Positions 14,950-20,930 of a stretch of DNA of 34,385 nucleotides are shown piece by piece (position 1 is the stretch's first letter; each line of letters opens with the position of its first letter). The DNA is from an archaeon. GTDB lineage: Archaea > Nanobdellota > Nanobdellia > Pacearchaeales > GW2011-AR1. The notes below the pieces were generated by a model. It searched no databases. It saw only the letters and a program-made list of their open reading frames with translations, and was not told the DNA's origin. Where the stretch lies: NCBI GenBank assembly GCA_030620045.1, contig JAUXAD010000006.1, forward strand, positions 1-34,385, written 5' to 3'. Made by a program: the position numbers and the translations under genes.

Positions 14950-15005
14950 TATCTCACCTCCTTTTTAAGCTTTTTTATTAAAATGTTTTTTTGTGATGTT
15001 CTCAT
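14949..15005 (-). CDS. 18-codon mini-frame before the long coat gene
   Basis: An 18-aa frame (MRTSQKNILIKKLKKEVR) whose stop overlaps the coat gene ATG (TAATG) and which contains that gene's ribosome site. Its first residues mirror the coat start (MGTSQKSI), so it looks like a decayed duplicate of the coat 5' end that now serves as a leader. A similar 12-codon frame precedes the short coat gene. Confidence 0.35.
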   Translation of the reverse strand: MRTSQKNILIKKLKKEVR

Positions 15006-15040
15006 TGTTTTTTTCCCAAATTTTATTAAGTAAATATGAA

Positions 15041-15057
15041 CCCTGCAAACATCAGGG
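15041..15057. terminator. Hairpin between the two coat genes
   Basis: A 5-bp stem CCCTG/CAGGG with a 7-nt loop. On the - strand a T-rich run (15058-15075) after the short coat gene comes just before it and could end that transcript. The GTTTGCAGG of its loop side also resembles the GTTTACAA promoter motif, so it may be a decayed copy of the coat promoter instead of a terminator. Confidence 0.35.
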
Positions 15058-15098
15058 TAAAAAAAATAAAAATAATAAATTAAAATTCTTTAGTCTTA

Positions 15099-15434
15099 TC
15101 AGCTAAAGCTTCCTGGTCCGCCTTCTCCTTTACCTTTTCCCATGAAAGATTTCCAGAAGAACAAGAATACTGCAACTAGCAATATTAATGTTATAGCAAT
15201 TCCAAGAGTAGTGAATTGAGTTCCTGATTGTCCAGCATAGTCTCCTATAGCGTGTAACGAATCGTTTTGGATTTCAAGACTTGTATTGTAAGCTTCAGTA
15301 TCAACGGTTAATCCAGAATTCTCTGGGCCGAGGTTTCCAAAAATGAACGTCATTATTTGCATTCCAAACAAAACTGCTAAAAGTACGAAACCTATAAGTG
15401 CAAATTCCTTAATGCTTTTTTGCGATGATCCCAT
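15099..15434 (-). CDS. Putative major coat protein, short paralogue
   Basis: A 111-aa protein with two hydrophobic helices (about 11-31 and 77-98) joined by about 45 polar residues, and a short basic Gly-rich end (FMGKGKGEGGPGSFS). Length, two-helix topology and high-expression signals (own promoter of the shared late type, GGAGGTGA ribosome site) match the small coat proteins of spindle-shaped archaeal viruses such as fuselloviruses and wyrdviruses. It heads the leftward cluster. Its two ends are near-identical at DNA level to those of the next gene, pointing to a recent duplication or to gene conversion. Distant alternatives are archaeal pilins, but the second helix and lack of a pilin cleavage site argue against that. 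Confidence 0.65.
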   Translation of the reverse strand: MGSSQKSIKEFALIGFVLLAVLFGMQIMTFIFGNLGPENSGLTVDTEAYNTSLEIQNDSLHAIGDYAGQSGTQFTTLGIAITLILLVAVFLFFWKSFMGKGKGEGGPGSFS

Positions 15435-15472
15435 TATCTCACCTCCTTTTTAAGCTCTTTTATGAAAATCAT
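15434..15472 (-). CDS. 12-codon leader mini-frame before the short coat gene
   Basis: ATG 15472 lies about 26 nt downstream of the TATA box centre, so it would be a leaderless start. The frame reads MIFIKELKKEVR, and its TAA shares a base with the coat ATG. The last eight residues match those of the other mini-frame except one. It could couple translation to the coat gene. Confidence 0.4.
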   Translation of the reverse strand: MIFIKELKKEVR

Positions 15473-15492
15473 AAATAAATTAATTCATAATG

Positions 15493-15512
15493 ATATTTAA
15501 AGGCTTGTAAAC
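15493..15512 (-). promoter_or_regulatory. Coat-gene promoter of the GTTTACAA type
   Basis: Read leftward: GTTTACAAGCC, then TTTAAATAT, a close match to the two identical promoters at 8206-8228 and 32619-32641. The TATA box is about 60 nt before the coat ATG and 26 nt before the mini-frame ATG. Confidence 0.65.
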
Positions 15513-15559
15513 AATGTAGTTCTTGTTAACGACGACAATAAAATGAAAAATGATGAAAT

Positions 15560-16030
15560 TTAAATCAAAGATTCAGTATAATTAGGCATAATTAATCTAT
15601 TTCCCTTCTCTAAATTTTGTTTGATTGTGAGCCACTGGTGATTCTCTGGTGCAAAAGCCCATTTAATTTCTTGAGGATTATTGAAATCAAAAAAGCAAAG
15701 AGGGATTATATGATCTATGTGATAATTTTCAATATCTTTCGGAAAAGGTTTTAAATGTTCTATGATTGCTTTCCAATTAATACCATACTCATAAGTAGAT
15801 TTTGTTTTTCCTTTTTTTGAAAAGTATTTAAAAGCCCTTGCTAATGAATTTCTTAATTTACAGATTAAGGCAAAATTTGGGTCTGTCTTTTTTCGTTGTT
15901 TCTGGTATGCAATATTTTTTTCTTTAATTATTTTTTTATTAAGTTGATAATATCCGATGTGGTAATTTTGTTTATCTTGTATCTGTAATGGTGGTCTTTT
16001 TTGCACATCTTCTATTGTAAAATTTACCAT
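15560..16030 (-). CDS. HNH endonuclease-like protein
   Basis: A 156-aa protein with a phage-type HNH fold: YHIDHIIPLCFFDF (about 103-116) carries the D-H pair, WAFAPENHQWLTIKQN (about 124-139) the N-H part, then LEKGNR. Proteins of this type are soluble nucleases of phages, often homing or packaging-linked. Upstream is a helical basic part (QKQRKKTDPNFALICKLR). It ends the long leftward regulatory operon, about 60 bp upstream of the coat promoter region. Class well supported; role not known. Confidence 0.75.
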   Translation of the reverse strand: MVNFTIEDVQKRPPLQIQDKQNYHIGYYQLNKKIIKEKNIAYQKQRKKTDPNFALICKLRNSLARAFKYFSKKGKTKSTYEYGINWKAIIEHLKPFPKDIENYHIDHIIPLCFFDFNNPQEIKWAFAPENHQWLTIKQNLEKGNRLIMPNYTESLI

Positions 16031-16071
16031 TTCTTAAATGCCATACTAAGAATTTTTCTTATTATTTATTT

Positions 16072-16449
16072 TCATTTTCCTTCTGGTTTAATCATAAGTT
16101 TTGCTTTAATTCCTAAAACTTTTTTGGCCTTCTCAAAATAATTAAGAATAAGGATATTTTCATCTTTTTTGATTATCCAATATTCAACTAAATTACTTGT
16201 TGGAAATCTTTTTTTTAATAACTCTGCTCTTACAAAGTCATTTAAAATTTGATTGGCTCGTGCTTGACTTAATTTAAGAAATTCTGATAATTCAGAAGCA
16301 TATACAAAATCATTTTTCCTTGATTTTACACAAATCCAGAAAATAGTCCTAGAGAAATTTATATGATTTATCCTACGATTAATAAATTCTTCTGTATCTG
16401 CTTTGAGGTCATCTAAAAAATCTTCTAATATATCTTCTTCTTCAGCCAT
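16072..16449 (-). CDS. Winged-helix DNA-binding protein
   Basis: A 125-aa protein. After an acidic N terminus (EEEDILEDFLDDLKADTEEF), the region 48-90 fits a winged helix-turn-helix: YASELSEFLKLSQARANQIL (recognition helix), then FVRAELLKKRF and a wing ending in YWIIKKDE. Likely a transcription regulator of the coat or regulatory operon, which flank it. Family not specified. Confidence 0.6.
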   Translation of the reverse strand: MAEEEDILEDFLDDLKADTEEFINRRINHINFSRTIFWICVKSRKNDFVYASELSEFLKLSQARANQILNDFVRAELLKKRFPTSNLVEYWIIKKDENILILNYFEKAKKVLGIKAKLMIKPEGK

Positions 16450-16499
16450 CTTTTTTTTAAGTTATTCTTCCTTTATTAATTTATTCTTTTGATTAAAGT

Positions 16500-16640
16500 T
16501 TACAAACCAGTAACTTTCCATTCTATTTTTTGATTTGTTTTAGGTCTTCCTTCAAATTTTGAGAAAAGAGAAATAAGAAAGATAATAAAAAATTTTCTTA
16601 TAGCCCAAAGGAAGTTTAAAGTTGTTAATTTAATTTGCAT
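16500..16640 (-). CDS. 46-aa small membrane protein
   Basis: Starts inside the end of the methyltransferase gene (11-nt overlap). It has one hydrophobic stretch (LNFLWAIRKFFIIFLISLF) and a basic tail. The junction bases AAATGCAAATTAA equal those between the genes at 3104, where an upstream frame also ends Asn-Ala-Asn and the next begins Met-Gln-Ile-Lys. No family recognised. Confidence 0.4.
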   Translation of the reverse strand: MQIKLTTLNFLWAIRKFFIIFLISLFSKFEGRPKTNQKIEWKVTGL

Positions 16641-17376
16641 TTTTAGTTCCTAATTTATGTTTTATTTTCACTCCTATCTTTACTAACTTCTTGTGCAAAT
16701 TAACAAAGTCCCAAAACAATGAGCTTCTGCAATGAAAATCTCTTATTATCTTTTCAAAGTATTCTTTCAATGGATTTTCCTCCCAGATACCGAACTCTTC
16801 AAATTTGAAGTTTTCTTTAAAGAAGAGGAAATTTATCTTGTCTTTTGGTAACATTTTTTTGTAATGCCTACGTGGAACTGAAAATCTTGAATAACCATTT
16901 AGAAAGTGATGTTTCATAAGAAATTTTATCTTATTCCCTTCAATAAAAATAACCCAACGATGATGTGCATTTCCAACATATTTTCTACCTTCAAATCCTT
17001 CCACACCCCTTGATAATTCGTATTTTGGCGAGGGAAATTCTAAATATCCTTTCTTCGCAATCCTATTTATTTCAGAACACAGCCAAATCGGACATCTTAT
17101 ATCCTCAAGAGTATGAGAGCAGAAAACAAAATCGAAAAATTTGTCTGGGAAAGGCAGAGGTTCTCTGTCGCAGACATCTCTTTGAATCCATGTTTTTTTT
17201 GAATAATATTCTTTAGTCTCCTTAATTTGGTGCTTCTTGATTCTTGTTTCGTAAGGAAATATATCTATTACATGAGTTGCACGGTTTAATGTCCCTGCCC
17301 ATCCGCCAATGTCTAAAACTTTATCTCCTTCCTTAATCATACTCAGGATCTTTGGAATGTTTTTTTTGTAAACCAT
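16630..17376 (-). CDS. SAM-dependent methyltransferase (class I, Methyltransf_11-like)
   Basis: A 248-aa protein of the Rossmann methyltransferase fold. Motif I is VLDIGGWAG (20-28), with the acidic end of strand 2 in THVIDIFPYE (34-43). An RDVCD stretch (66-70) precedes FDFVFCSHTLEDI (81-93), the usual motif IV position. The later part (about 110-240) holds aromatic-rich loops. It is not a DNA adenine methylase, as no D/N-P-P-Y/F is present; small-molecule, glycan or protein substrates are possible. Sits in the early-type operon, 1 bp after the uL29-like gene. Its substrate cannot be inferred. Confidence 0.75.
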   Translation of the reverse strand: MVYKKNIPKILSMIKEGDKVLDIGGWAGTLNRATHVIDIFPYETRIKKHQIKETKEYYSKKTWIQRDVCDREPLPFPDKFFDFVFCSHTLEDIRCPIWLCSEINRIAKKGYLEFPSPKYELSRGVEGFEGRKYVGNAHHRWVIFIEGNKIKFLMKHHFLNGYSRFSVPRRHYKKMLPKDKINFLFFKENFKFEEFGIWEENPLKEYFEKIIRDFHCRSSLFWDFVNLHKKLVKIGVKIKHKLGTKNAN

Positions 17377-17377
17377 T

Positions 17378-17596
17378 CTAATTTAAATTTTCTGCTTTTT
17401 TATTTAAAATTGTGTTTATTCTTGCGATATTTTTCTTTTCTTCTTTTATCTTAAATCCTACCATTCCTCTTCCAATATTCTTTTTTAATCGTGCTTGTGA
17501 AATGTGGAACTCACATTGTTTTTTTATCTTTAATAATTCTTCTCTTGATTTCTTTCTTAATTCAGATGGTTTTATTTTTATTTTTACCCCTGCCAT
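17378..17596 (-). CDS. Ribosomal protein uL29 homologue
   Basis: A 72-aa protein with the two-helix layout and residues of uL29: KPSELRKKSREELLKIKKQ (9-27) followed by NIARINTILNKK (56-67). Archaeal uL29 has the same KPSEIR..S.EE start and the R-x-I-A-R-h-x-T end, and similar length. uL29 binds 23S rRNA near the exit tunnel and contacts SRP and chaperones. The gene stands apart from any ribosomal operon, between a methyltransferase and small unknown genes in a virus-like region. It may be a host-acquired copy that alters host translation or ribosome docking. The match is by conserved residues only; a chance two-helix protein is a less likely alternative. Confidence 0.7.
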   Translation of the reverse strand: MAGVKIKIKPSELRKKSREELLKIKKQCEFHISQARLKKNIGRGMVGFKIKEEKKNIARINTILNKKAENLN

Positions 17597-17817
17597 TTCA
17601 AATTATTTTTTGTTTTACTTTTTGTTTTAGTGTTTAAATATCTAATTAATTCATCTCTTAATTTTTTTCTATCTTTATGGGTAAAATGTCCACAAGTTTC
17701 CATTATTTTATGTGACAAATTTTTAATCCAGGATTTCTCCAACTGAATCAATCTTTTAAAATCATTGTCTATAATTTCTTTATATTTTTTTAATTCTTCT
17801 TTATTAATAACTTCCAT
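17584..17817 (-). CDS. 77-aa small basic helical protein
   Basis: A charged helical protein (LKKYKEIIDNDFKRLIQLEK, and ETCGHFTHKDRKKLRDELI) overlapping the uL29-like gene by 13 nt. A single C/H cluster (CGHFTH) is too small for a clear zinc finger. Function unknown. Confidence 0.5.
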   Translation of the reverse strand: MEVINKEELKKYKEIIDNDFKRLIQLEKSWIKNLSHKIMETCGHFTHKDRKKLRDELIRYLNTKTKSKTKNNLKWQG

Positions 17818-17830
17818 TTTAGATTATTTA

Positions 17831-17914
17831 TTACTCGCCAAATGTTTTGCATATCAGCCATCCAATAAAAATAACTGTGAAGATGATTATACCTAATATA
17901 ACTACATCACTCAT
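17831..17914 (-). CDS. 27-aa single-span membrane peptide
   Basis: MSDVVILGIIIFTVIFIGWL at the start, then ICKTFGE: one short hydrophobic helix. AAGGAG lies 12 nt upstream of the ATG (17914), so translation is plausible. Such tiny membrane peptides are common in archaeal virus genomes. Confidence 0.45.
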   Translation of the reverse strand: MSDVVILGIIIFTVIFIGWLICKTFGE

Positions 17915-17952
17915 TTAATTTATCTCCTTGTTTTTTTGTTAGTTTCATTTAT

Positions 17953-18126
17953 CTATTCCTCACTTCCTCCTCTAGTCTTCTCTCCTCTTTTAAGTTTTTT
18001 AAAATATTTACAATTTTTACAATGTAGAGTTCTGGCATAACCACTCCGAATATGATGCTTTATTTTTCTGCAATACTCGTCTTTAAGATATTTGCACTCA
18101 AAATTTAAATCATTTTCTTTTTTCAT
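17953..18126 (-). CDS. Cys-rich small protein (putative zinc knuckle)
   Basis: Starting at ATG 18126 (overlaps the upstream stop by 4 nt), 57 aa. Cysteines lie in C-x(7)-C and later CKNCKYF, so it may bind one zinc ion. A basic end (KKLKRGEKTRGG) suggests nucleic-acid contact. Unknown family. Confidence 0.5.
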   Translation of the reverse strand: MKKENDLNFECKYLKDEYCRKIKHHIRSGYARTLHCKNCKYFKKLKRGEKTRGGSEE

Positions 18127-18320
18127 TTTGAACTTACACAACCCCCATCCACAGCACTATCTTTAAGTTCTTCTAATCTCTCTTTTCTTAACTTCTCATC
18201 ATGTGCTAAACTACCAGGTACGCAGTTTTCTTCATCTCTTTTTATTTGTTCATCTAAATTAAATTCTTTTCCTGCTAAAAATTCTATTGTTTCTTCATCC
18301 ATTTCATTTTCTTTTTTCAT
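18123..18320 (-). CDS. 65-aa acidic small protein
   Basis: Acidic helical protein (NEMDEETIEFLAGKEFNLDE) with four-base overlaps at both ends. No motif seen. Its packing inside the chain of small genes supports it being real. Confidence 0.5.
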   Translation of the reverse strand: MKKENEMDEETIEFLAGKEFNLDEQIKRDEENCVPGSLAHDEKLRKERLEELKDSAVDGGCVSSK

Positions 18321-18589
18321 CTCTGAACCTCCACTGGTTTTTCATACGATACTCCTTCTTCAGGAAGGAAATCCTCATTAAATTTTCCTTCTTTATTCAT
18401 AATATCTCTTCTGCATCTTGCCACAGATTCAAAACTTGGAATCTTATTAAAATCTTCATAAGGAATAAATATTCTGGTATAGTGTCTCATAACAAGATAT
18501 GTAAGTTTTTTAGTATCTTTTCTACATCCTTCTCTATTTGATTTAAGAAGCTTCTCTACAATTTCTCTAAGATGTTTATTCTTTGGCAT
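18317..18589 (-). CDS. 90-aa small protein of the regulatory operon
   Basis: Basic N-terminal half with helix LREIVEKLLKSNREGCRKD and a helix-turn-helix-like middle (FESVARCRRDIMNKEG). It resembles small phage regulator or replication-associated proteins, but no family is claimed. Overlaps neighbours by 4 and 14 nt. Confidence 0.5.
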   Translation of the reverse strand: MPKNKHLREIVEKLLKSNREGCRKDTKKLTYLVMRHYTRIFIPYEDFNKIPSFESVARCRRDIMNKEGKFNEDFLPEEGVSYEKPVEVQR

Positions 18590-18815
18590 TTTTTAAATCA
18601 ATAATTTTAATTTGCTTTCCGTTTAGACTGAAATCTCCATAAACTTTTCTTCTTTCTATTTCTAATTTAGATATATCTATTCCTTGAATTTTACAAGTTA
18701 TTATAAATGCCTCAAATAATCTTTTGGTTATCTCCCATTTTTCCATATCTGAAAATCCATTAGTTTTTTTTACGATCTCTTTGCAAATTTTTCCTATTTC
18801 TTTTTCAGATTTCAT
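18576..18815 (-). CDS. 79-aa small protein
   Basis: N-terminal helices (EKEIGKICKEIVKKTNGF and WEITKRLFEAFIITC) followed by a strand-rich end (KVYGDFSLNGKQIKIIDL). Overlaps the winged-helix gene by 11 nt. Function unknown. Confidence 0.5.
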   Translation of the reverse strand: MKSEKEIGKICKEIVKKTNGFSDMEKWEITKRLFEAFIITCKIQGIDISKLEIERRKVYGDFSLNGKQIKIIDLKNAKE

Positions 18816-19005
18816 TCTTTTTCACCAAATCCCAGTAAGTTGAAATTGTCTCTTCTTCTTTAATAACTTTATTTTCAGATTTTAATTTATCCAAATACTT
18901 TTGTGTCATCCAAGTATTAGAACTTATAGCATCGGATATTCTTGTAGTTGAACTTCTTCCATTCCTTCTTAAAAATTCTAAAATTTGTTTTTCTTTATCT
19001 TTCAT
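18805..19005 (-). CDS. Mini winged-helix protein A
   Basis: 66 aa, almost entirely a winged-helix unit: KEKQILEFLRRNGRSST, then TRISDAISSNTWMTQKYLDK as helix-turn-helix, and a wing (ENKVIKEEETISTYWDLV). Typical of tiny DNA-binding regulators of archaeal viruses. Ends 11 nt inside the next gene. Confidence 0.65.
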   Translation of the reverse strand: MKDKEKQILEFLRRNGRSSTTRISDAISSNTWMTQKYLDKLKSENKVIKEEETISTYWDLVKKNEI

Positions 19006-19006
19006 C

Positions 19007-19192
19007 TTATTTAATTTTATATTGATAAGTAATGTTATGTTTTCTGATTCCTTTTCTTAAAATTTCTCTATGTTTATACAATCTTCTTAATGAATCACTG
19101 GCATCCCTAACTTTTAAGGTTTCAGAAACTTCTATTACAGTCATCCATCTTTTCTTTTTCTTTAAAAGATTGAATACATTTGCTTGACTCAT
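19007..19192 (-). CDS. Mini winged-helix protein B
   Basis: 61 aa. NVFNLLKKKKRWMTVIEVSE is the first helix pair, DASDSLRRLYKHREILRKGI the recognition helix, and HNITYQYKIK the wing. One of five small winged-helix genes in a row; one base separates it from gene A. Confidence 0.65.
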   Translation of the reverse strand: MSQANVFNLLKKKKRWMTVIEVSETLKVRDASDSLRRLYKHREILRKGIRKHNITYQYKIK

Positions 19193-19227
19193 CTTAATTT
19201 TTTACTCTCCTTCTTATTCATCCTCTA

Positions 19228-19449
19228 TCATTTTGGCTTTTTCTCTACCCATATTAATTTAACATTTCCGTAATCTTCAACATTAATGGGGGGATCTCTA
19301 TCTTTCTCTGCAATTAAAACTGCTACCCATTTAAGAATTGTGGCACGAGAAGCAATTTTTGATTTATCTGTTAGTTCCTGCATATTGAAACGCTTTCCTG
19401 CATTCTCATTTAAAAATTCATATATTTTTTCTTTAATTTCTTCTGGCAT
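19228..19449 (-). CDS. Mini winged-helix protein C
   Basis: 73 aa: EEIKEKIYEFLNENAGKRFN, then MQELTDKSKIASRATILKWV (helix-turn-helix with turn at about 28-32), and a wing ending in NVKLIWVEKK. A ribosome site AAGGAG lies in the end of the preceding gene. Likely a regulator. Confidence 0.6.
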   Translation of the reverse strand: MPEEIKEKIYEFLNENAGKRFNMQELTDKSKIASRATILKWVAVLIAEKDRDPPINVEDYGNVKLIWVEKKPK

Positions 19450-19458
19450 TTTTATTTT

Positions 19459-19680
19459 TTACGCTCCTTTTAGTTTGGTATTTTGTTCTATAGGTTCTCC
19501 TAATTCTGCGTTTTTGTGTTCTTCACAAACAAAAAAGAATGTTAGTAGTCCATCACCTTTTACATATTTTGCTTTGTTTTGACAATCTTCTACACCACAT
19601 TTAAGATTGGATTCAATCTTTTTTGTTTTTCCACTCATTGATATATCTGCAAGTTGTTGAAAAAATCTTTTAACTTTCAT
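19459..19680 (-). CDS. Small zinc-binding protein
   Basis: 73 aa from ATG 19680, which overlaps the stop of the HIT-like gene by 3 nt (GGAGG lies 5 nt upstream). The C-x(4)-C...C-x(2)-H pattern is CGVEDCQNKAKYV followed by VCEEHKNAE, as in small treble-clef or zinc-ribbon phage proteins. Function unknown. Confidence 0.55.
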   Translation of the reverse strand: MKVKRFFQQLADISMSGKTKKIESNLKCGVEDCQNKAKYVKGDGLLTFFFVCEEHKNAELGEPIEQNTKLKGA

Positions 19681-19937
19681 TCTATCCTCCTTGAAGTTCT
19701 GATGTGCATGTGCCAATGGTCAGGTATTGATCTTCTTACAAAGCTTACTCTTTTCCGTTCTGCAAACTTAGTTAATAATTCTATTAGTCTTTGAGATTCA
19801 TAAGGAGTTAGTTCTGTATCGTGACGCTTTAGAACAATCATTGGAACCCTGCATTTTTTACAATCACACACTACAAAATATTCATCTTCATAATGCCATA
19901 TAGACTTATGTTCTAAGTTACATAATTTACATACCAT
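19677..19937 (-). CDS. HIT-like protein with zinc ribbon
   Basis: 86 aa. The first 30 residues hold CKLC and CDCKKC, a zinc site. The rest reads like a HIT domain: MIVLKRHDTELTPYESQRLI, then DHWHMHIRTS, which has the H-x-H-x-H core of histidine-triad enzymes (nucleotide hydrolases and transferases). At 86 aa it is much shorter than usual HIT proteins (about 110-150 aa). A nucleotide-binding or RNA-processing role is possible. Second gene of the operon, after the 54-aa leader. Confidence 0.6.
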   Translation of the reverse strand: MVCKLCNLEHKSIWHYEDEYFVVCDCKKCRVPMIVLKRHDTELTPYESQRLIELLTKFAERKRVSFVRRSIPDHWHMHIRTSRRIE

Positions 19938-20091
19938 CCTTTACTCCTCTAATATTTAAAAAAGAAAAAAGGAAGGTTTTGCCTTCCCTAAAAAAATCAA
20001 TCTGTGAGAGGATTCTTGAAACACCTCTCTTATCCAAAACCAAGTAAGTTGGTCTTGGAAACAATCTTTGTATAAACTCTTTTATTTTCAT
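19927..20091 (-). CDS. 54-aa leader-type protein containing a terminator-like hairpin
   Basis: A leaderless frame with TATA box at 20112-20125, about 26 nt before the ATG. It starts MKIKEFIQRLFPRPTYLVLD and ends NIRGVKDGM. Its stop lies within the first codons of the HIT-like gene (11-nt overlap). Near codon 38 the coding strand folds into GGAAGG-CAAAA-CCTTCC followed by a T run, a classical intrinsic terminator shape. It may act as an attenuator for the long operon behind it. Confidence 0.55.
   Translation of the reverse strand: MKIKEFIQRLFPRPTYLVLDKRGVSRILSQIDFFREGKTFLFSFLNIRGVKDGM
19971..19987 (-). terminator. Intragenic terminator-like hairpin
   Basis: A perfect 6-bp stem GGAAGG/CCTTCC with a 5-nt loop, followed on the - strand by TTTTTTCTTTTTT. 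It lies inside the 54-aa frame and about 35 nt upstream of the HIT-like start, so it could shut off the operon. Confidence 0.6.
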
Positions 20092-20111
20092 AGTATAACT
20101 TAATAGTAAAA

Positions 20112-20125
20112 CCCCTTTAAATACC
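20112..20125 (-). promoter_or_regulatory. Promoter of the long regulatory operon
   Basis: GGTATTTAAAGGGG on the - strand, an archaeal TATA box with purine-rich flank, about 26 nt before ATG 20091. The repeated TTCATAGTATAACT box (20087-20100) overlaps the start site and could be an operator. Confidence 0.55.
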
Positions 20126-20181
20126 TTTTGGTTTTGAAGTATTACTTATTAATAGTGACATATCTATAGTAATATATTCAT

Positions 20182-20208
20182 AGTATAACTATTCTTGTTC
20201 TTTATGCA
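20182..20208. repeat. Left arm of 27-bp perfect inverted repeat
   Basis: Begins AGTATAACTATTCTTG and is the exact reverse complement of 20395-20421. The spacer is 186 bp. Confidence 0.85.
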
Positions 20209-20258
20209 TAGGTATAATTTCTAAAATGAGGAAGGAAAATATTATGTAGGATGCAGAT

Positions 20259-20326
<68 letters not shown>

Positions 20327-20394
20327 AAAAAGACTCTTCCTCTTTATTTTCAAATTAGGTTTTCTTTAAAGTAATTTTAAAGTAATTACCCTAT

Positions 20395-20421
20395 TGCATA
20401 AAGAACAAGAATAGTTATACT
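20395..20421. repeat. Right arm of 27-bp perfect inverted repeat
   Basis: Ends AGAATAGTTATACT; exact reverse complement of 20182-20208. Confidence 0.85.
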
Positions 20422-20616
20422 CCTTTTAATATTATTTTAATAACTGCCCTCTTCAACGATTAACTTTGTATTAATATCGGATAATCCCACGCCCTGAACA
20501 AAAGAAAGGGGAAGCTTGGTTCGTTTCACTCACATTTTGCTTTAGTTGAAGCCATTGAATCATTACTATATGATTATATATGCTCACATAATTTTGTTCT
20601 TGTTTTAGGGGGGTTG

Positions 20617-20658
20617 CAGACGGCGAAGCCGTCTGTTTGGGCAGAGCTTTGCTCTGCC
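20617..20658. other. Tandem GC-rich hairpins
   Basis: Two neighbouring perfect hairpins: CAGACGGC-GAA-GCCGTCTG (20617-20635) and GGCAGAGC-TTT-GCTCTGCC (20640-20658), both 8-bp stems with 3-nt loops. They are GC-rich in an AT-rich setting, are flanked on both sides by GGGGGG runs, and a TTTATTTA follows on the + strand. They could be a terminator pair, a small RNA or an origin structure. Confidence 0.7.
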
Positions 20659-20760
20659 TTTATTTATGGGGGGAAATCTCCGATATAAAGAAAAGAAAGA
20701 AAAAAGTGAGTATAAGCGATATAAAAGTGATGAGTTATATTATTACTTTAATAAAAAAGT

Positions 20761-20904
20761 TTGTTAGAATGGCTCTATGGAGCAGATTTAAAAGATTATA
20801 ATGATGAATTGGAAAAATTAAGAAAGCCCAAAACCCCCAATTACGAGAGCAGTGAACAGGTAATTATACAACCTGTGGGCTTTCTCTCTCCGAAGAGATT
20901 ATGA
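20761..20904 (+). CDS. Candidate 47-aa small protein
   Basis: A TTG-started frame with protein-like content: EWLYGADLKDYNDELEKLRK in the middle, then KPKTPNYESSEQ and a GFLSPKRL end. A TATA-like ATATAAAA lies at 20719-20726, suiting a start near 20748. No ribosome site is seen. The same bases form a strong RNA stem (20821-20885), so it may be RNA only. Low certainty. Confidence 0.3.
   Translation: MLEWLYGADLKDYNDELEKLRKPKTPNYESSEQVIIQPVGFLSPKRL
20821..20885. ncRNA. Candidate structured RNA stem
   Basis: A 10-bp perfect outer stem AGAAAGCCCA/TGGGCTTTCT encloses an inner ACAGGT/ACCTGT pair, with another short stem TCTCT/AGAGA right after (20885-20898). It is not a tRNA, as no T-arm or D-arm is present. 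Whether it is transcribed is unknown. Confidence 0.35.
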
Positions 20905-20930
20905 ATAATATATATATCCAAAACTTAAAT

